Shown piece after piece: positions 10,980-20,259 of a DNA stretch of 64,000 nt. The translations under genes were made by a program, and so were the position numbers. Origin of the DNA: Streptomyces thinghirensis (GTDB lineage Bacteria; Actinomycetota; Actinomycetia; Streptomycetales; Streptomycetaceae). The DNA lies in NCBI GenBank assembly GCA_021502835.1, contig JAKFGP010000040.1, positions 185,397 to 249,396 of the forward strand, written 5' to 3'. Each line of letters starts with the position of its first letter. Position 1 is the first letter of the stretch. The notes beneath the pieces are model-generated. The model saw nothing but the letters and a program-made list of their open reading frames with translations. It ran no database searches and was not told the origin of the DNA.

Positions 10980-11764
10980 TCAGCCCTCCGTGCCCAGCAG
11001 GTCCCGGAGCTGTTCCGGGAGGTGGGTCTCGCAGTTCTGCTTCGCCACGTTGGTCAGGGCGTCGTTCCGGCAGGTGTAGTAGTCGCTGTAGACCAGCTGC
11101 GCGCCGAAGGACGCGGCGACCAGGACGATGGCCAGGAGGACGTGACCAGGCCGCTGATCGCGGCGGTCCGCTGCGGGCGGCCGGTCTGGTCGGCGGGCGG
11201 GGGCCGGGGTGTCCGGGTCCGAGGCGGCGCGGGGCTTGGCGCGCAGCGCGCTGATGCCCCAGTACAGGGACAGGGCGCCGAGCAGCAGAGCCACGTACGG
11301 CCAGGTGAAGAGCGCGAAGAAGAGGGCCCACATGCCGCACAGCAGGGCATAGCGGGCGCCGCCGCTGGCGGGGTCCGTCGGGTCCCAGCGCGGACCCGTG
11401 CCACCGCCCGACCCTCGGGGCCGGAACCGGAACCGCCGGGCCGCTCGCCGAAGCCGCCGGGGGAGCGGCCGGGCTGCCGGTCGCTCCACTGGCGGCCCCA
11501 CGGAGAACGTCCGCCGTCACCCCGGGAATCGCCGCCGTCACCCGACGGGTGCCGCGGCTGCCACGGGCGGTCCGGCGTGCCCTCCGGCGGCGGTGCGAAC
11601 GGATTGTCCTTCTCGGTGGCGCCGTCCTGCTCGCCGCCGTCCGCCCGGTCCGAGGGAGTGTCGGGCGGTGAAGAGGGGCGCTCCCGCAGCAACACGGTGC
11701 TGCGCTCCCCTGGCTGCGCCGACTGCTGGGAGAGCGTGAGCAGTCGCAGGCTGCGGTCCGGCAT
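10980..11764 (-). CDS. Pro/Gly-rich protein with C-terminal transmembrane segments
   Basis: Hypothetical membrane protein of about 260 residues. The N-terminal half ([20 protein letters not shown]) is charged and Pro/Gly-rich, probably disordered and cytoplasmic. The C-terminal half has hydrophobic segments ([20 protein letters not shown] and [20 protein letters not shown]) and ends with two Cys in [17 protein letters not shown], a likely extracellular disulfide. Frame breaks lie near 11400 and 11150. Its position next to DUF6350 and purN is typical of Streptomyces. No function is recognised. Confidence 0.65.
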
Positions 11765-12105
11765 CAAGTGAGCGTCTTCCCCTTGGCGACAGTGAACGGG
11801 CGATCTGGTGAAACGGGCGATCTGGTGGAACGGGCGTACCGGTCGGCACGACTGGTGAACGCGTGACGCGAAGGTGGCGTTCCCGGGCCGGCTCCACGCA
11901 GACGCTACCTCCCGGGCCCGCCCCCGTCCCGAGGGGGCCGTCCGGTGTGCCGGTATCGTTGCTGACGGTCGGCCGCTTCGTAGACTTCCCCGTATCCCGG
12001 GGCGCGAAGCATTCGTATGACCGCACAAACCGATGAACGTGTCTCAACCGTCGGCCGTACGAAACCGACCGCACAGACCAGCTCCCCCCGAGAAAGGCCC
12101 CCACC
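11765..12105. other. Divergent promoter region of the Pro-rich membrane gene and purN
   Basis: About 340 bp without a gene. At 11793-11842 there are three imperfect 17-bp tandem units (tgaacgggcgatctgg, then tgaaacgggcgatctgg, then tggaacgggcgtaccgg), next to the start of the minus-strand gene. I looked for a purine or ZTP riboswitch before purN and do not see one. Confidence 0.6.
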
Positions 12106-12742
12106 GTGGCCGCCAAGCCCGTGGCCCAGCGAGGCCAAGCGCCTCGTCGTGCTGGTCTCCGGATCCGGCACCAATCTTCAGGCCCTCCTCGACGAGATCA
12201 CCGCCACCGGCGTCGAGGCCTACGGAGCCGAGATCGTCGCCGTCGGCGCCGACCGCGAGGGCATCGAGGGGCTGGCCCGCGCCGAGCGCGCCGGACTGCC
12301 GACGTTCGTACGGAAGGTCAAGGACTACGGGACCCGCGACGCGTGGGACACGGCGCTCGCCGAGGCCGTCGCCGCCCACGAGCCGGGACCTCGTCGTCTC
12401 GGCCGGGTTCATGAAGATCGTGGGCAAGGAGTTCCTGGCCCGCTTCGGGGGCGGTTCGTCAACACCCACCCCGCCCTCCTCCCCAGTTTCCGGGGCCCAC
12501 GGCGTGCGGGACGCGCTCGCGTACGGCGCCAGGGTCACCGGCTGCACCGTCCACTTCGTCGACGACGGCGTCGACACCGGGCCGATCATCGCGCAGGGCG
12601 TGGTGGAGATCCGGGACGAGGACGACGAGAGCGCTCTGCACGAGCGCATCAAGGAAGTCGAGCGGGGCTGCTCGTCGATGTCGTGGGGCGGCTCGCCCGC
12701 AACGGCTATCGCATTGAGGGACGAAAGGTAGTTATCCAGTGA
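12106..12742 (+). CDS. purN: Phosphoribosylglycinamide formyltransferase
   Basis: Transfers the formyl group of 10-formyl-THF to GAR in de novo purine synthesis. The family N-terminus [20 protein letters not shown] is clear, as are the active-site Asn/His region ([11 protein letters not shown]), the catalytic Asp loop ([13 protein letters not shown]) and [11 protein letters not shown]. The GTG at 12106 is the best start. Five 1-base breaks (near 12130, 12386, 12452, 12490 and 12665) split this ~211-residue enzyme over three frames. The last four bases overlap the purH start (GTGA), as expected for a purNH operon. purH uses the same cofactor. Confidence 0.92.
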
Positions 12743-14312
12743 CCGCCACCGCCGAGAGCAACAAGGGCCATCCGTCGCGCGCTCGTCAGCGTCTACGACA
12801 AGACCGGGCTGGAGGAGCTGGCCCGCGCAGCTGCACGAGGCCGGCGTCGAGCTCGTCTCCACCGGCTCCACCGCCGGGCGGATCTCCGCGCCGGCGTGCC
12901 CGTCACCAAGGTCGAGGAGCTGACCGGCTTCCCCGAGTGCCTGGACGGCCGCGTCAAGACCCTGCACCCCAAGGTGCACGCCGGCATCCTCGCCGACCTG
13001 CGACTGGACAGCCACCGGCAGCAGCTCGGCGAGCTGGGCGTGGAGCCGTTCGACCTGGTCGTGGTCAACCTTACCTGTTCCGCGAGACCGTCGCCTCGGG
13101 CGCCACCCCCGACGAGTGCGTAGAGCAGATCGACATCGGCGGCCCCTCGATGGTCCGCGCGCCGCCGCCAAGAACCACCCCTCGGTCGCCGGTCGTCACC
13201 AGCCCCGCCCGCTACGCCGACGTGCTCTCCGCGGTGAAGGACGGCGGCTTCGACCTCGCCGCCCGCAAGCGCCTGGCCGCCGAGGCCTTCCAGCACACCG
13301 CCGCGTACGACGTGGCCGTCGCCTCCTGGTTCGCCGCCGAGTACGCCCCGGTCGACGACTCGCGGTTCCCCGACTTCCTGGGCGCCACGTACGACCGCGC
13401 GCACACCCTGCGCTACGGCGAGAACCCGCACCAGCCCGCCGCCCTCTACACCTCCCCCGAGGGTGGCGGCCTCGCCGAGGCCGAGCAGCTGCACGGCAAG
13501 GAGATGTCGTACAACAACTACACGGACACGGACGCCGCCCGCCGTGCCGCGTACGACCACGCCGAGCCCTGCGTCGCGATCATCAAGCACGCCAACCCGT
13601 GCGGCATCGCGGTCGGCGCGGACGTCGCCGAGGCGCACCGCAAGGCGCACGCCTGCGACCCGCTGTCCGCGTTCGGCGGCGTGATCGCGGTCAACCGCCC
13701 GGTCTCCAAGGAGATGGCCGAGCAGGTCGCCGAGATCTTCACCGAGGTCATCGTCGCGCCCGACTACGAGGACGGCGCCCTCGAGGCCCTCGCCAAGAAG
13801 AAGAACATCCGCGTGCTGCGCGCCCCCGAGGGCCCCCGCGGCCCCGGTCGAGGTCAAGCCATCGACGGCGGCGCTCTCCTCCAGGTCACCGACCGCCTCC
13901 AGGCCGACGGCGACGACCCCGCCACCTGGACCCTGGCCACCGGCGAGGCCCTCTCCCCGTCCGACCTGGCCGACCTCGCCTTCGCCTGGAAGGCGTGCCG
14001 GGCCGTCAAGTCCAACGCGATCCTCCTCGCCAAGGACGGCGCCTCCGTCGGCGTGGGCATGGGCCAGGTCAACCGCGTCGACTCCGCGAAGCTGGCGGTG
14101 GAGCGGGCCGGCGCCGAGCGCGCGTAGGGCGCGGCTACGCCGCCTCCGACGCCTTCTTCCCCTTCCCGGACGGCCTGGAGATCCTCACCGCGGCCGGCGT
14201 GAAGGCCGTGGTCCAGCCCGGCGGTTCGGTCCGCGACGAACTGGTCGTCGAGGCGGCGAAGAAGGCCGGCGTGACGATGTACTTCACGGGGACGCGGCAC
14301 TTCTTCCACTGA
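12739..14312 (+). CDS. purH: Bifunctional AICAR formyltransferase / IMP cyclohydrolase
   Basis: Catalyses the last two steps to IMP. The N-terminal cyclohydrolase part shows [20 protein letters not shown] and [12 protein letters not shown]; the C-terminal transformylase part shows the active-site KHANPCG, then DPLSAFGG and the ending TGTRHFFH. Corrected length is about 523 residues, normal for the family. Frame breaks lie near 12765, 12825, 12880, 13075, 13170, 13840 and 14125, the last giving a false stop at 14127. The GTG start overlaps the purN stop. Transcription ends at the hairpin at 14323-14358. Confidence 0.93.
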
Positions 14313-14322
14313 CGCGGCATGT

Positions 14323-14358
14323 GAGGGCGTCCCAGTGTGCCGGCACCGGGACGCCCTC
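14323..14358. terminator. Bidirectional terminator between purH and the minus-strand lipoprotein gene
   Basis: GAGGGCGTCCC and its exact complement frame a 14-base loop that itself contains gtgccggcac. It is located between convergent genes. Confidence 0.85.
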
Positions 14359-14360
14359 CG

Positions 14361-15281
14361 TCATGCTTCCCCGTCACGCGGTCGAACGTCCCCGCTCCCG
14401 CCCGCCGCAACGCGCCGTCCCGTGCCGCACGGAACTCCTCCAGCAGAGAGGTGCGCGGTCGGCAGCGCCTTCTCCACCTGCTTCTGGGCTCGGGAGATCT
14501 TTCGGCGAGACCGGCCTCCACCTGGCACGCGGCGTCCCGCACGGCGATCCTCAGCTCCTCCCGGCCCGTGGCTCGAAGGCAGCCGGGTCGGAGCCGCGGC
14601 GTGAGCCGCTTCTTCAACGCCTTGAGCGGGTCCTCGCGGCTCTCGTACCGGAAGCCCTCGTCCCGCATGCAGGCGGCCCACTTCCGCTCCGCCGACCGCA
14701 CGAGGGGTGGTCGTGCGTGTCCGTCACGACCGAGTTGTGAAGGCTCTGCAACGAGTACTGGGTCCGGTCCCACGAAACGCCGTATAGTGCCCGGCGCGCC
14801 ACGGAGACGCAGGAATTGGGCCACCGACACGGTCGGTCCGTCAGGCAGTTCGATCTCTCGTGTGGCCCGTTCGCCGCACCCTTGAGCGCACCCTCCCACG
14901 CGCGGCGGGTCATGTTTGGCCAGCGCCGACACCCGTTGGGCGTTCGCCGTCGGCCGGGGGCTTCTTCAGCCTCTCCACGGTCAGGCCGAAGTCGTCCTGG
15001 GCCGCGCGACCCCGCGTCAGGAGGCCGTAAGGGCTTTCGGCGGCCCTCCGCTGGACATCACCGACGGGTATCGCGTCGTAGCCGCAGCCGCGGCTCGCCA
15101 TGCACTTCCGCACTTCCTGCTCCTCGGCGCGGTGCAGGCGGCGGATTCGGCCGCAGTGAGTGGGAGCACGCCGCCCAGCGGGCGGGGATCGGGCCAAGCT
15201 CCGCCCTGGCCTCGCCGCCGGGGACGCTGAGCACCCGGCGGCGAGGAGGGCTGCGGCGGTCAGCCACAGCAACCGGCGCAT
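14361..15281 (-). CDS. Lipoprotein with paired CM motifs (paralogue of the one at 16255-17172)
   Basis: Starts [20 protein letters not shown], a clean lipoprotein signal with Cys17. The body (~300 residues over several frames) has [16 protein letters not shown], then [18 protein letters not shown], then [16 protein letters not shown] and a helical [15 protein letters not shown] near the end. The same layout (CM..EGF.Y, W..CM, D..C) is seen in the lipoprotein at 16255. The start lies 1 base after the stop of the I36-like gene upstream, so the two are co-translated. Frame breaks lie near 15200, 15025, 14930, 14760 and 14470. The stop at 14361 is the best of two choices. Function unknown; it is probably anchored outside the membrane. 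Confidence 0.65.
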
Positions 15282-15282
15282 G

Positions 15283-15696
15283 TCAGCACCAGCTGTTGGA
15301 CGCGAGGTCGTCGGCGAAGATGCCGCTGCGGTACGCGTCGAGGTTGCCGATGACGTACCCGCGCAGCAGGACGAAAGAGCTGCCCGAGTAGTTCGTACCG
15401 TTGTAGATGCGCACGTTGCACGAGTTGCCGTTGTTGTAGACCGACTCCGCGTTGTTGAACTTGTTGTACTGGAGCAGGTTCGTGTTGTCCCCGAACACCT
15501 CACCCGGGTCGCCCGAGCCGTTGTCCTCGAGGTAGGCGCACAGGGCTCCGGAGCTGCAGTCGGTCCAGGCCGCGCTCGCGGGTGTGGCGGTGGCGGCGAT
15601 GCCCAGCCCCGCGAGTGCCGCCGCACCGAGCACGGCCGCGATCTTCTTCCTGATCGCGCGATGTCCTCCCTTGTTTCTTACTGATTGCGCAGGCAT
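15283..15696 (-). CDS. Small secreted peptidase inhibitor I36-like protein
   Basis: Secreted protein, about 95 residues when mature. Signal peptide RKKIAAVLGAAALAGLGIAA ends in ATPASA; the mature protein begins AWTDCSSGALCAYLEDNG and has AESVYNNGNSCNVRIYNG and a terminal ...ASNSWC. These spaced Cys and the SVYNN motif fit the I36 family, whose founder inhibits metalloproteases. A strong AAGGGAGG site lies 8 bases before acatcgcgcg, where one extra G would create ATG (MRAIRKK...), so the true start is probably near 15663 rather than the in-frame ATG at 15696. The downstream lipoprotein gene starts right after the stop. Confidence 0.75.
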   Translation of the reverse strand: MPAQSVRNKGGHRAIRKKIAAVLGAAALAGLGIAATATPASAAWTDCSSGALCAYLEDNGSGDPGEVFGDNTNLLQYNKFNNAESVYNNGNSCNVRIYNGTNYSGSSFVLLRGYVIGNLDAYRSGIFADDLASNSWC

Positions 15697-15772
15697 CACT
15701 CTGGTCGTGGAGGCCGGTCCGCGGCACCGAACCTTGCAGGGTCGGCCTCTGCGGTGGTTGCCTAGCCGAGGC

Positions 15773-16217
15773 TCAGCTCAGGAATCGGCTGCAGTCGTTG
15801 ACCCACCGGTGAGACGAGATCCGGTTGTCCACGGAATAGCCGCTGTGAAGGTGTTGTCGCTGAGCTTGTCCGCGCAGCTCGCCGGGCTTCAGGGCAGGCG
15901 TGACCGCCGCCGTAGTTGGTCAGCCGGTAGAAGGCCACGGTGTCGTAGCGCCGATGTGGCCGTTCATGACCGACGAGGCCCGGTTCTCGTCGGAGCCCTG
16001 GAAGGGACTGCTGTTGCCCTCTAGTCCGAGTCGGTAGGACTGAGTGCCACCGAGGTAGATGCCGGAGCAGTCGTTCAGTTGCCAGGCCGGACCATTCCAT
16101 CCCGCGAGCCGGGCCACTCGTCGTTACAGCCCGGTCCCGCGTGGCCGTGGTCGCGGTGGCGGAGACGCCGAGCACCGCCAGTCCCAGAGCGGCGAATGCC
16201 GCTGCCGTCCTACGCAT
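15773..16217 (-). CDS. Small secreted I36-like protein
   Basis: ATG at 16217 follows a perfect AAGGAGG. The signal peptide is MRRTAAAFAALGLAVLGVSA. The mature part, read over three frames (breaks near 16110, 15945 and 15890), has WQLNDCSGIYLGG, SYRLGLEGN, RASSVMNG, VAFYRLTNYGGGHAC and the ending HRWVNDCSRFLS. The spacing resembles the I36 protein just downstream, to which it is weakly similar, so I regard it as a paralogue. It lies between the lipoprotein at 16255 and that I36 protein. Whether it inhibits a protease is inference only. Confidence 0.6.
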
Positions 16218-16254
16218 GTGCGTCCTCCTTGTTGGTTCTCGCACGCACCGGCCG

Positions 16255-17172
16255 TCAGGGTTGACGGCCGGCGATCTCTCGGCCCGGGCGAGCGCGTCCC
16301 GCTGGATCCGCCGCACGGTGTCCAGCGCGTCGCCGTACTCGCCGCGCAGCCGGTCCATGTGATGGGCTTCGCGTTCCTCGGCGACCGTGCGCAGTGAGGT
16401 CTCGCGGGCGCAGGTGGCATCCGCTGCGGCGACCTCCCGCTCGGCCCCGAACGCTTCGGCCTCCGGCAGCCGCTGGGACTGCCGCCGCACCGCTCTCCCG
16501 GGCCTCGCCGGGTCCGGATGGCCGTGCCCGGCGCGTCGCATGCACTGGGACCACCGCTCCACCGCCGCGGTGAACCGCGAGTCCTTCAGTACGGCCTCCA
16601 TGGCGTGGGCCTGGAGACCGGAGGCGGTCTTGTCGGCGGCGAACCAGGTCGCCGGGTCGCCGTACAGACGCTTCTCCGACTCGGCGGCTACGCAGCCGCC
16701 CACCCGCTTGCGGTACGTCCCGCCCTCCGGCACCTCCGCCGAGAGTTCCCGCGCCGCGGGGCCGCCGCCGAGGGCGGTGTCGTAGCTCGCGCGGCGTTCC
16801 TCGGGAGTGATTCGCGGTAGGCGATGTTCGGTTCCCCAGGCGCGCCGTGTCGGCCTTCGCCCGGATGCGGCTGCCGTATCCGTGCTCGCGGCCCAGGCGA
16901 CATCGTCCCTGCATGTACCCCACCGGGTGGTGCTCCTCGACGGTCAGCGGCCGGTACACCCGGTAGGTGAAGCCCTCTTCCGTCATGCAGCGTGCGATCA
17001 ACCGCTGCTGGGCGTCCGACAGCCGCAGCTCCTCGGTGGAGGTCAGCTCCCGGGGCTCGGCCCGTTGTGCCGCCGTCGTGGCCGCTCTCGTGTCGGTGTC
17101 CTGCGTGCACCCGGTCACGAAGGCCGCGGCAACGGCGGTGACCGCGCAGACGACGCTGTAGGCACGCCTCAT
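16255..17172 (-). CDS. Lipoprotein with paired CM motifs
   Basis: MRRAYSVVCAVTAVAAAFVTGC is a lipoprotein signal (lipid Cys22), with GGAGG 10 bases upstream of the ATG. The body of about 285 residues has LIARCMTEEGFTYRVYRPL, VERWSQCMRRAGH and AADATCARETSLRTVAEERE, ending in a long helix that finishes IAGRQP. It is a paralogue of the lipoprotein at 14361-15281. Breaks lie near 16840, 16700 and 16290. It is the first of four minus-strand genes (lipoprotein, I36, I36, lipoprotein) that may form one transcript. No known domain is recognised. Confidence 0.65.
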   Translation of the reverse strand: MRRAYSVVCAVTAVAAAFVTGCTQDTDTRAATTAAQRAEPRELTSTEELRLSDAQQRLIARCMTEEGFTYRVYRPLTVEEHHPVGYMQGRCRLGREHGYGSRIRAKADTARLGNRTSPTANHSRGTPRELRHRPRRRPRGAGTLGGGAGGRDVPQAGGRLRSRRVGEASVRRPGDLVRRRQDRLRSPGPRHGGRTEGLAVHRGGGAVVPVHATRRARPSGPGEARESGAAAVPAAAGGRSVRGRAGGRRSGCHLRPRDLTAHGRRGTRSPSHGPAARRVRRRAGHRAADPAGRARPGREIAGRQP

Positions 17173-17343
17173 CCCGTGCTGCCTCCCCTGGTCCCGTGTG
17201 GCGCCGTCCGTCTCGGGCCGGCGCTTCACACCATGGCGGCCGCAGCCCGCCGGAGGTACCTGGAAGGTTCGAGGGAGGACCTGCAACAGTTCAGGTTGCC
17301 GCGGCGGCGGATTGCAGGCTACGGCGAGTACGACTTCCGCGTG

Positions 17344-18720
17344 TCAGCAGCGTGCGATCCACTTGTAGGACAGCGGGGCGTACGTACTGCCAGGTTCCCC
17401 TGGTTGCGCTGGGAGGTGCAGCCCGGGCGGTTCCGGAGTTCTTCCGGGTGACGTCCTCGTCGACCGGGGTGAAGTCGCGGCCCCGAAGCACGCCACGGCG
17501 CCGAGTCCTGTGGATGTCACTGCTGTTGTTGAAGATGGATTGCACCGGCCGGTCCTGTCCACAAGCAGGTGTCCGCCCCGACAGCCAGTCCGCGTCGTCC
17601 CTGTCCCAACTGCACATCCCCACCGCCGCCTGGGTTCGCTGAAGAAGCAGACGGAGGTGACCGGGCAGCGGTGGTACCCGTACGTCGGCTCGTCGTCCTC
17701 CTGCACCGCGTACATCGTCGAAGTCGTGGTTGCCGCCAGCGCCACCGCGACCAGGGTGCTCACCCGGGCGGTGCGCCGCAGACGGTAATGGCCGCAGCCT
17801 CGGCAGGCGGGCGGCGGGGACGTTCCCGAGACCCGCTCCACTCGGCGCAGGAGCGAGGCCGTGCCGGCGGTGCGGCCGGTGCGCTCCTCTGCTGCGGGCC
17901 AGGCAGTCGGAGATGATCTCCCGCCAGGCGTCCGGGAGGCCGGGGACAGGCGCAGTTCCTCGCGGCCGCGGGCGTAGCGCGTCGCAGCGTCGGAGCGGCC
18001 TCCGAGGTGCCGCTGGGCAGCGGAACTCGCCGGTCAGGACCACGTGGGCGAGGACGCCGAACGCCCAGACGTCGGCGGAGGGGCGGATCTCGCGTTCCGC
18101 GCTCGTCGACCCCGGGCACAGGAGTTCGGGCGGTGTAGTCCGGGGTGGCGGAAGGCGGGGGCGTAGGCGTGGGTGCCTTCCATCTCCGCGCGAGGCTGAA
18201 GTCGGCGAGGTGCCGGGCTGAACCCCGCCATCAGCAGAACATTGGCCGGTTTCAGGTCCCCGTGCACCCAGCCCGCGTGGTGCAGCTGGTGCAGGCCCCC
18301 GCAGATCTGGGCCAGCAGGGCGGGGTCCGGCCTCCCCGGACGGGCGTCCGGGCCAGTCACCGCGTCCAGGGAACCTCGGCTCCGGCTCCAGCACCAGGAC
18401 GGTGGCGCTGTCCAGCTCGATGGTCCGGGCCGTCGACCGCCAGGGTGTCGTACATCCGGATCAGCCGGGGGAGCGGAGCGCTGCAGCTAACTGCACCTCG
18501 CGGTTCGGCGAGGTCGCGCAGGTGGTGTAGCTGGCGCGGGGTACGGTGCCGGTGGCCAGGAACTTCAGCGCCGCCCGGCGCGGCAGCTCGCCGTCGTCGG
18601 CGGCGCGGGTCGCGTCGTAGATCGAGGCGAACGCGCCGGACGCGAGCGGTTCGCGCACCTCCCACGGCCCGATCCGATATCCTCTTCGGCACCGGGACCG
18701 CGTACGGCTGTCCCGGTCAC
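17344..18720 (-). CDS. Membrane Ser/Thr protein kinase with extracellular I36-like domain
   Basis: GTG start overlaps the FHA gene stop (GTGA). Kinase domain: glycine loop ASGAFASIYDA, lysine in AALKFLA, catalytic loop HGDLKPANVLL (HGD, not HRD), and a metal-binding loop that reads ADFS rather than DFG once a frame break near 18215 is corrected; then PPELL and SADVWAFGVLAHVVLTGEF. A single hydrophobic segment (RVSTLVAVALAATTTSTMYA) follows. The outside part, about 115 residues, is Cys-rich: CPVTSVCFFSE, MCSWDRDDADW, QSIFNNSSD, CFRGRDFTPVDEDVTRKN, ending SYKWIARC. This resembles the free I36 proteins nearby. Many frame breaks. Probably senses an extracellular signal and phosphorylates the FHA partner. 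Confidence 0.75.
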
Positions 18721-19462
18721 CGTGCCGCTCCGTTTCCCGGCCGGGGCGAGTACGACGAGGTCGTCCCCCCGCGGACCAGGTCGAAGCGGAGGGCGAGCGA
18801 GGCCAGGGACTTCCTTCTGCCGTGCGTGCGCCCGTTCGGCTCGGCCGTGTCCGGCTCGGGTCTCCCGCCGCAGTTTGACGAGGCGAGGTAGTCGATGTTC
18901 CAGTAGACGGCGGAGCGGCTGACCTTGGGCCAGCTGGGCGCAGCCGTTCCACTATCTCCTCGACGGCGGGCAGCGGGGCGCGGGCTCACTGCGCAGGCGC
19001 CGCTCTGCACAGGCGGCCAGGACCGCGAAGTACCGTTTGGTGCGGTCCAGGGCGAACGCCGGACGGTGCCGGCCCCCTCGAGGCCCCGGCGCTCGACGCT
19101 GCGGAAGCACGTGCCGCGGCGCCCAGACGTCGAAGGTGAGCAGGTCACCCGCCGCGGGCAGGGTCACCCGCGCCAGCTCGAACGGTACGGGCGCCTCCAC
19201 GCGGCCGGAGCGACCTTGATGTGCTCGCCGGCGCCCTCCGGGTTCTCCACCACATAGGTCTGGTCCTCGCTGAGGTTGCTCAGCAGCCAGAACGTCCGGT
19301 GCGCCGCGATCTCCCCGGCGACCCGGGCACTCCCGCGTGTGCGATGGCGAGTCCCCCGCCGCTCGGCTCGGTCCTGCCGAACTCGATGCTCTCGCCCGCG
19401 CTGATCCTCAGTTGGTCGGCCACACTGCCGCACGACGGCGGCACGACGATGACGCTGTACAT
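18717..19462 (-). CDS. FHA domain protein paired with the downstream kinase
   Basis: Cytoplasmic protein of about 250 residues. It starts MYSVIVVPPSCGSVADQLRI; the FHA-like fold is suggested by IEFGRTEPSGGGLAIAH, WLLSNLSEDQTYVVENPEG and EHIKVAPAAV. A second conserved part has DRTKRYFAVLAA, the winged-helix-like RSAVYWNIDYLAS and ALRFDLVRG. It is a close paralogue of the FHA protein at 21831-22578. FHA domains bind phosphothreonine, so the co-encoded kinase is the natural partner. Breaks lie near 19320, 19200, 19080, 18870 and 18770. It has its own upstream region after the terminator at 19624. Confidence 0.75.
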
Positions 19463-19623
19463 GGAGTCGTCCCCCCCCGATTGCTCGGGGTCAACATTCC
19501 CAGTCCAACAACTGGCAGCGTACGGGAGGCGAGTGAGGGCAACCTAAGCATTCGGACGCGTCGGTGGGTCGGTGGATCGGTGGGCTCCGGCTCCGGACGC
19601 GGAAGACGCGGAAGACGCGGAAG

Positions 19624-19663
19624 AGGCCCCCGGGTCCCCTCCGTGGAGGGGACCCGGGGGCCT
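19624..19663. terminator. Terminator between the two FHA/kinase transcription units
   Basis: A perfect 19-bp G/C stem (aggcccccgggtcccctcc and complement) with a 2-base centre. It lies just downstream of the minus-strand I36-like gene and upstream of the next FHA gene. Short gcggaagac tandem repeats flank it at 19598-19624. Confidence 0.85.
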
Positions 19664-19695
19664 CCGGCCGGCACGCTCCCGCGCGCGGATCAGCG

Positions 19696-20167
19696 GATCA
19701 GCAGGGGCGCAGCGACCAGATCGGGTCCCAGGTGGCCGTGCCCGCCTCGGTAGGCCGTCGAGGTCCAGCGGACGCTGCCGTCCTTGTTGAAGAACTTGGC
19801 GACCGTGCCGCGTGTCTGGTTGTTGGTGAACGGGCCGTCGCCGGTCCAGTTGGTGAGGTTCCACGTCTGGCACTTGTAGAAGTCGAACTTGGTGCCCTTG
19901 ACGACCATGCACAGGTGGCCGTAGTCGCAGGCCAGGTCCTGGGCGCCCTTGGTCCTGGGCGCCTCGGTGACGGTCAGCCCTCGTACTGGACCGCGTCGGC
20001 GGCACGCGCAGCGGCGTCGGCCTGTCGGCCAGTACCTCGTCGGCGGCCTGCTGGAGCGCGGTCACCCGGGTGCCGGCCGGGTCGGCGGCGGCCGTGGCCG
20101 CGACCGTGGAGCCGGCGACCAGGGCCGATGCCGCGACGAGCAGCGCGGCGGGCTTGATGATGTTCAC
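19696..20167 (-). CDS. Small secreted I36-like protein following the SLT-kinase
   Basis: GTG start with GGGGGAA 6 bases upstream. The signal peptide is VNIIKPAALLVAASALVAGS with cleavage near ATAAA. After a disordered stretch the mature core reads CDYGHLCMVVKGTKFDFYKC, NWTGDGPFTNNQTRGTVAKF, FNKDGSVRWTSTAYRG, and, after correcting a break near 19740, ends ATWDPIWSLRPC. The Cys pattern and C-terminal Cys parallel the other I36-like proteins. It lies 92 bp after the kinase with the SLT-like domain and is probably in its operon. Breaks lie near 20050, 19985, 19935 and 19740. Confidence 0.6.
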
Positions 20168-20259
20168 TGTTCCCCCATGAACGTCGGTGTCGTACCGCCG
20201 GAGCGGTGTGCTCACACCGTGCCCGGGGCGGTCGCCGCGCGGTACCTCGTAACTCTCGG

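Noticed and set aside
12006..12105. Upstream ATG starts for purN at 12017 or 12033
   Set aside because: They add a non-conserved leader; the GTG at 12106 directly before the family N-terminus is a better fit once a 1-base break near 12130 is corrected.
14135..14932. A separate 265-residue protein overlapping the end of purH
   Set aside because: Its useful part is the middle of the lipoprotein at 14361-15281; the rest is antisense to purH and beyond the terminator.
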